From Candidatus Aminicenantota bacterium (GTDB lineage Bacteria > Acidobacteriota > Aminicenantia > Aminicenantales > UBA4085), in assembly GCA_026393865.1 (NCBI GenBank), contig JAPKZI010000230.1, forward strand, positions 1-49,522: DNA of 49,522 nucleotides. The letters are read 5' to 3'. The notes beneath the pieces were generated by a model. The model saw only the letters and a program-made list of their open reading frames with translations, searched no databases and was not told the DNA's origin. A program made the translations under genes and the position numbers. Shown piece by piece: positions 45,492 to 49,522 of this stretch; positions within the stretch are counted from its first letter, which is position 1; the number at the start of each line of letters is the position of its first letter.

Positions 45492-46928
45492 TTATTTCTT
45501 TTTTGACCCGAAGAGATCCTTGGTCAGAAATCCCATCAGCCCCTTTTTCTCATCCTCGCCCCCGGTCAGCAGCCGGATCTCGTGCCGGGCCATTTTGTGC
45601 TCGGGATCGACCTCGACGGCCCTTTCAAACTGCTTCTTAGCCCGGGCGAGCAGCCCCTCCTTCTTATAAAGGAGTCCCAGGCCGACCAGGGCCTCGGGAT
45701 TCCAGGGCTCGAGCTCGATGGCCTTCAGGTAGCTTTTCTCGGCCTTTTTGCTCAGCGCGGGGATCTTGGATTGGGCCAAGGCCAGAAGAAGATAGTAATC
45801 CCCTTTGTCGTCCTTGAGATGAACCGCTTCTTCCATCAGGCCGACCGCCTCTTCGAAGCGGCCATGGTTGAAGAGCGTCTTGCCCTGGCGATAGCGGATC
45901 TCGGCGGTCTTCGACCGGTCCTTCTCGACCTCTCCCTTCGTTCCGGCCGGCCTGGGGGCGGCGGCCGCTTTCGGCTCTTTGCTCGACAGGGCCCGATAGG
46001 CTTTGGTGATGCAGCCGAAGACCTCGTCGATCTGGCCCTTGAATTCCGGGGCCAAGTCCCGGCCGAACAGGTCCGGATGGAATTTCCGGGCCAATTGGAA
46101 ATAGGCTTTTTTGATCTCCGCCTCGTCGGCATGGGAGGGGACGCCCAGGATCTTATAATCGTCCATTTCGGGCAGACTTTTCCGAAGCTCGAGCGCCTCT
46201 TGAAGCCGGGACTCCAGGTCGGCGCCGAGAGAAGTTCCCCCGGCCGCCGCCGGTTTCGTTTTTCGGGAGTCCTGCAGCGCCACGATATCAAGGCAATCCA
46301 GAAGATAGAGCATTTTCCAGAACTCTTCCGGTTTTCCGGCGTGGAGGGCCAGCAGGTCGCGGCCGTCCTTCTCGCCGTCAAAAAGGTCGAGCCAGACCTT
46401 TTCCTCGTCGGTCAAGTACTGGACGTTCTCCGAGGCCTTGGCGATCGGGACCTTTTTCTCCAGGAACGATTCGAGCGCCGGGTGAAAGGGCATTTCCCGG
46501 ATGCCGCGCTCGATCAGGGCGGGGACGTTCATCTTCTGGTCGAGGCTTTCCTCGAAGAACCGGCCTCGCTCGCGAAAGAAGATCTCGGCATCGAAAAAGG
46601 GAAACAGGCTGAGGCTGATGGCGGTCATCTGGGCCACAAGCCCTTCATAGAGATCTTTTTGCGAAACGAATTTTTTCTGGAGGAGGGTCTCTCCGAGCAT
46701 GGCGTCGGGCCGGAGAAGCTGGGGAATGGTCCGGTACGCCTCCAGCGAGATCTTGCCCATATGAAAAAGGATCTCCCCCAATCGTTCGTCCGGGACGTTG
46801 GTCTTGGTGAAGATCAGGTCCCCATTCTGGAAATAGAGGCTTTTTTGAGCGTCGTCCTTGCGGAAGCTGAGATGCCCGGTCTTCTTATTGAAATGGACGT
46901 CTTTGAGAAATCGGGCTATGTGGATCAT
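45492..46928 (-). CDS. DUF4388-like / J-domain / TPR protein
   Basis: 478 residues in three parts. Residues 1-~230 resemble the DUF4388/PATAN-type N-terminal region (IARFLKDVHFNKKTGHLSFRKDDAQKSLYFQNGDLIFT, LGEILFHMGKISLEAY, LGETLLQKKFVSQKDL). Residues ~255-325 are a DnaJ J domain with the HPD motif (YKILGVPSHADEAEIKKAYFQLARKFHPDLFG). Residues ~345-460 are TPRs (LFNHGRFEEAVGLMEEAVHLKD, AEKSYLKAIELEPWNPEALVGLGLLYKKEGLLARAKKQFERAVEVDP). It is cytoplasmic and could recruit DnaK to a signalling or surface-motility complex. That is inference; DUF4388 proteins are often linked to gliding or regulation. It is divergent from the NAD-synthesis genes. Confidence 0.84.
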   Translation of the reverse strand: MIHIARFLKDVHFNKKTGHLSFRKDDAQKSLYFQNGDLIFTKTNVPDERLGEILFHMGKISLEAYRTIPQLLRPDAMLGETLLQKKFVSQKDLYEGLVAQMTAISLSLFPFFDAEIFFRERGRFFEESLDQKMNVPALIERGIREMPFHPALESFLEKKVPIAKASENVQYLTDEEKVWLDLFDGEKDGRDLLALHAGKPEEFWKMLYLLDCLDIVALQDSRKTKPAAAGGTSLGADLESRLQEALELRKSLPEMDDYKILGVPSHADEAEIKKAYFQLARKFHPDLFGRDLAPEFKGQIDEVFGCITKAYRALSSKEPKAAAAPRPAGTKGEVEKDRSKTAEIRYRQGKTLFNHGRFEEAVGLMEEAVHLKDDKGDYYLLLALAQSKIPALSKKAEKSYLKAIELEPWNPEALVGLGLLYKKEGLLARAKKQFERAVEVDPEHKMARHEIRLLTGGEDEKKGLMGFLTKDLFGSKKK

Positions 46929-46940
46929 GGGACCAACCCT

Positions 46941-46969
46941 ATTTTAACCCAAAAGGGCACGTTCCTCAA
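46941..46969 (-). promoter_or_regulatory. Promoter of the DUF4388-like/DnaJ/TPR gene
   Basis: Minus strand TTGAGG, 17 bases, TAAAAT, 12 bases before the ATG, so the mRNA leader would be only about 5-6 bases. A possible plus-strand promoter for the next gene (TTGAAC at 46977, TTAATT at 46999) almost touches it. Confidence 0.55.
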
Positions 46970-47011
46970 CAGGCCATTGAACGGAGGGCGGAATTGTGTT
47001 AATTTTTCTCC

Positions 47012-47866
47012 ATGAAAGTCGTCCTGGCCCAGGCCGCCCCGCACCTCGGGAACATCGGCAAAAATCTCGAACTGCACCTCAAGACCATCGACCGGGCGCG
47101 CCGGGAAAAAGCGGACCTCGTCGTCTTCCCGGAACTGAGCCTGACCGGCTATAAGCTCCGTGATCTCGTCGAGACCGTCGCGGCCGATCCGGAACGGTCC
47201 AAGGAGATCCGGGAGCTCAGGCTCCTCAGCAAGGACCTGGCCATCGTCTTCGGCTTCGTCGAGGAGCGGGCGTCGGAAAGGGGCCTGTTCTACAATTCCG
47301 CCGCGTTCTGCGCCAAGGGCAGGATCCTTCATGTCCACCGCAAAGTCTTTCTCCCCACGTTCGGGATGTTCGAGGAGCTCCGTTTTTTCGCCCCGGGCCG
47401 GAATTTCCGCGCCTTCGATACGCCCTGGGGCAAGATGGGCCTGATGATCTGCCGGGACTTCCTCCATTACAACGCCAGCTATCTTCTGTATGCCGGCGGG
47501 GCGGAGACGATGATCGTCATCAGCGCGGCGCCCGGCCGCGGCCTGTCCGGAGGCGGCGGATTCGCTTCGAGCCGCATGTGGGAGCTCATGGGCGAGGCCA
47601 TGGGCCGGTTCTCCCAAGCTTTTGTTCTGTACTGCAACCGCGTCGGGCTGGAGGACGGCGCGGCCTTCGCCGGCGGATCGTTCCTGTTCAATCCCATGGG
47701 CCGGCGCCTGGCCCAGGCCGCCTACTTCGAGCCCGAACTGCTCATCTGCGATATCGATCTGAACGAGATCCGCAAAGCGCGCAAGAACTGGCCGTTCAAA
47801 CGCGACGACAAGCCGGAGGTGACCCTCGAGGCTCTTCAAAGGATCGTCCATGGCCTTGACGATTGA
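47012..47866 (+). CDS. Carbon-nitrogen hydrolase, probable glutaminase subunit of a split NAD synthetase
   Basis: 284 residues of the nitrilase fold with the complete Glu-Lys-Cys triad: VVFPELSLTGY, HRKVFLPTFG and GLMICRDFLHYNAS. GMFEELRFFAPG matches the glutaminase domain of glutamine-dependent NAD synthetases rather than a free nitrilase. In most bacteria with this system the domain is fused to NadE; here it is a separate gene whose last 17 bases overlap nadE. It would supply ammonia from glutamine. No Shine-Dalgarno is seen; a weak -10 lies seven bases before the ATG. Confidence 0.85.
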   Translation: MKVVLAQAAPHLGNIGKNLELHLKTIDRARREKADLVVFPELSLTGYKLRDLVETVAADPERSKEIRELRLLSKDLAIVFGFVEERASERGLFYNSAAFCAKGRILHVHRKVFLPTFGMFEELRFFAPGRNFRAFDTPWGKMGLMICRDFLHYNASYLLYAGGAETMIVISAAPGRGLSGGGGFASSRMWELMGEAMGRFSQAFVLYCNRVGLEDGAAFAGGSFLFNPMGRRLAQAAYFEPELLICDIDLNEIRKARKNWPFKRDDKPEVTLEALQRIVHGLDD

Positions 47867-48668
47867 CTGCCCATTCGCCGTCCGGATCCTAACGACGTTC
47901 ATCCGTGACGAGCTGGCCAAGTTCGGCTTCAAGAAAGGGATCCTCGGACTGAGCGGCGGCCTCGATTCCTCCGTCTGCGCCTTTCTCGCGGCGCGAGCCC
48001 TCGGCCCGAAGAACGTCATCGGGCTGATCATGCCCTACGGAGAGTGCTTCGGAAGCGACGTCGAGGACGCACGCGAAGTGGCCCGCGTCCTCAAGATCCG
48101 CTCGGCCGTCATCGATATCGCGCCCATGGTGGACGCGTACTTCGAGCGATTTCCGGCCGCGAACCAGGTCCGGCGCGGAAACAAGATGGCCCGCGAGCGC
48201 ATGTCCATCCTGTATGATCATTCGGCGCGGGAAAAGGCCCTCATCCTAGGCACCAGCAACAAGACCGAGCTCCTCATCGGCTACGGCACGATCCACGGCG
48301 ACACGGCCTGCGCCATCAATCCTCTGGGCGATCTCTTCAAGACCCAGATCCGCCAATTGGCCGCCCATCTCGGCCTGCCCGAAAGGATCCGGACGAAGCT
48401 CCCGACGGCGGGACTCTGGAAGGGACAGACGGACGAGGCCGAGATCGGCCTGGCTTACGTCGAGATCGACCGGATCCTCTATCAGCTTGCCGATGAGCGG
48501 GAATCGAAGGCCGAGGTCATCGCCCGGGGATTCGCGAAAGCTCATGTCGAGAAGATCATGGCCATGATCAAGCGTTCGGAGTTCAAGCGGCAGATGCCGC
48601 CCATCGCCAAGATCTCCGCGCGCACCGTCGGCCACGACTTTCTCTATCCCTATGATTGGGACAAATAG
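47850..48668 (+). CDS. nadE: NAD+ synthase (ammonia-type catalytic domain)
   Basis: 272 residues. The PP-loop ATP site is GILGLSGGLDSSVCAFLA, followed by IGLIMPYGE, ILGTSNKTELLIGYGTIHGDTACAINPLGDLFKTQIRQLA and LPTAGLWKGQTDEAEIG, all NadE signatures. It converts deamido-NAD to NAD. It overlaps the nitrilase-like gene by 17 bases in another frame and overlaps rsmI at its own end by 17 bases, so the three are translated as a coupled unit. Confidence 0.95.
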   Translation: MALTIDCPFAVRILTTFIRDELAKFGFKKGILGLSGGLDSSVCAFLAARALGPKNVIGLIMPYGECFGSDVEDAREVARVLKIRSAVIDIAPMVDAYFERFPAANQVRRGNKMARERMSILYDHSAREKALILGTSNKTELLIGYGTIHGDTACAINPLGDLFKTQIRQLAAHLGLPERIRTKLPTAGLWKGQTDEAEIGLAYVEIDRILYQLADERESKAEVIARGFAKAHVEKIMAMIKRSEFKRQMPPIAKISARTVGHDFLYPYDWDK

Positions 48669-49350
48669 CCCCTTGTTCGGATCGCTTTACATCATCGCCA
48701 CCCCCATCGGCAACTTGGAAGACATCACCCTGCGGGCGCTTCGCCTGCTCGGCGAGGTGGCGGTCATCGCCTGCGAGGACACGCGGCAGACGGTCAAACT
48801 GCTGAACAAGTACGGGATCCGGAAAGAGCTGATCAGCTATTACCAGCCGCGGGAAGGCCGGAAGATCCCATGGCTGTTGGATATCCTCAAGAAAGGCAAG
48901 GACGTGGCCCTCGTCTCGGATTCGGGCACTCCGACCATCTCCGATCCCGGTTTCCGGTTGGTCAGGGAAGCCCTCAAAGAGGGCATTAAGGTCATCCCCG
49001 TCCCGGGGCCGACGGCCTTCGCCGCCGCCCTCTCAGCCGCCGGCCTGCCTACGCACCGGTTCAAATTCGCGGGATTCCCGCCGCCGAAGAGAGAAGCGGC
49101 CAGGAAATGGCTGGTCTCGATGAAAGAGGAAGAAGGGACGCTTATCATCTATCTTCCGGCCCGGAAGGTCGCGGCGTTTCTGAGCGACGCGGCGGAGGTT
49201 TTGGGAGAAAGACAGGTCGTCATCGCCCGTGAGCTGACCAAGGTCTATGAAGAGTTCATCAGGGGCAACATTGGAGAGGTAGGGGCCGCGATCGCGTCCA
49301 GAGTCCTCAAGGGAGAAATAACCCTGCTCATCAGGGGGAAAATGAAATAA
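48652..49350 (+). CDS. rsmI: 16S rRNA (cytidine-2'-O)-methyltransferase RsmI
   Basis: 232 residues. The SAM-dependent tetrapyrrole-methylase fold is clear: LYIIATPIGNLEDITLRAL, ACEDTRQTVKLL, SDSGTPTISDPGF, VIPVPGPTAFAAALSAAGLP and ARELTKVYEEFIRG. It methylates the 2'-O of C1402 in 16S rRNA with RsmH. Many RsmI proteins have ~280 residues; this one stops right after the second domain (GEITLLIRGK), lacking the ~50-residue C-terminal extension, as some other bacteria do. Confidence 0.94.
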   Translation: MIGTNSPLFGSLYIIATPIGNLEDITLRALRLLGEVAVIACEDTRQTVKLLNKYGIRKELISYYQPREGRKIPWLLDILKKGKDVALVSDSGTPTISDPGFRLVREALKEGIKVIPVPGPTAFAAALSAAGLPTHRFKFAGFPPPKREAARKWLVSMKEEEGTLIIYLPARKVAAFLSDAAEVLGERQVVIARELTKVYEEFIRGNIGEVGAAIASRVLKGEITLLIRGKMK

Positions 49351-49405
49351 TATGCCAAGAAATTATATTCTAACCGACCTGAGATCAACCGCCTGGAGGT
49401 TATAA

Positions 49406-49522
49406 ATGGCTATTATCAGATGGGATCCCTTTAGGGATATAGTCACTTTAAGAGAAAAAATGAATCGGATGTTTGAGGATGTGTTCTCCGGACGGAGCGA
49501 GGACAAGGAGCTGACGGCGGGG
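49406..49522 (+). CDS. Hsp20/small heat-shock protein (partial, runs off the window)
   Basis: 39 codons are visible: AIIRWDPFRDIVTLREKMNR then MFEDVFSG. The WDPFRDI..LREKMNRMF start is typical of bacterial Hsp20 proteins; the alpha-crystallin domain would lie beyond the window edge. TGGAGG precedes the ATG by seven bases. Small heat-shock proteins hold unfolded proteins for refolding by DnaK. Confidence 0.85.
   Translation, partial: MAIIRWDPFRDIVTLREKMNRMFEDVFSGRSEDKELTAG

Overview
The window looks like a chromosomal segment from a GC-rich, free-living, Gram-negative-type bacterium. Long secreted beta-propeller proteins of the GloVer and SBBP types, a Tat-dependent two-subunit molybdenum hydroxylase, an O-antigen ligase-like membrane protein and many short GC-rich palindromic repeats would fit an uncultured Acidobacteriota or Aminicenantes-like lineage. 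That placement is inference from gene content only; no rRNA gene is present. There are no phage, transposase, integrase or CRISPR genes. I counted about 40 CDS, one complete tRNA gene, one tmRNA gene and one broken tRNA.

Layout. 1-1541: end of a minus-strand molybdenum hydroxylase operon. 1799-6454: a 1551-residue secreted GloVer-repeat protein. 6470-10040: minus-strand translation operon rplM-rpsI-rpsB-tsf-pyrH-frr. 10237-14994: a TPR lipoprotein, a DUF4097 protein, and the tightly packed set amiC-gerM-like-der. 15009-15353: tmRNA. 15507-18332: O-antigen ligase-like protein, a remnant of a surface-protein C-terminus, and a TPR protein. 18559-27701: two paralogous 1.3-1.4 kb-residue-class (1445 and 1336 aa) SBBP surface proteins, separated by repeats and a truncated tRNA-Asp, and ending at the intact tRNA-Asp. 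27942-29462: lemA-htpX. 29711-34886: citrate synthase, M55 aminopeptidase, homoserine dehydrogenase and a cystathionine-gamma-synthase-type enzyme. 34964-41519: murA, HIT protein, metal-dependent hydrolase, NYN nuclease, DUF2520 oxidoreductase, acyl-CoA synthetase and convergent murB. 41968-49522: TPR protein, ligA, a DUF4388-like/DnaJ/TPR protein, a split NAD synthetase, rsmI and the start of an Hsp20 gene.

Functional themes. Most genes are housekeeping: translation, peptidoglycan (murA, murB, amiC), NAD synthesis, amino acids from homoserine, and DNA ligation. The unusual content is in two layers. First, three giant secreted proteins share one C-terminal module of roughly 420-540 residues behind different N-terminal propellers, and a fourth C-terminal scrap survives at 17473-17560. 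Second, the window is peppered with several families of palindromic repeats. Two of them lie inside reading frames and are translated: a tandem 66-bp palindromic unit with compensatory stem changes in ligA, and a CCCCCC/GGGGGG hairpin in the C-terminal region of the GloVer protein. These in-frame palindromes, the 95-bp element with 11-bp inverted ends, and a 183-bp nested palindrome with perfect 18-bp arms are the best candidates for something undescribed.

Promoters of the form TTGAC(A/T)-17/18-TATAAT-like are easy to see in front of many genes. In murA, and with weaker support in ligA, the -10 box sits exactly six bases before a GTG start, which suggests leaderless mRNAs.
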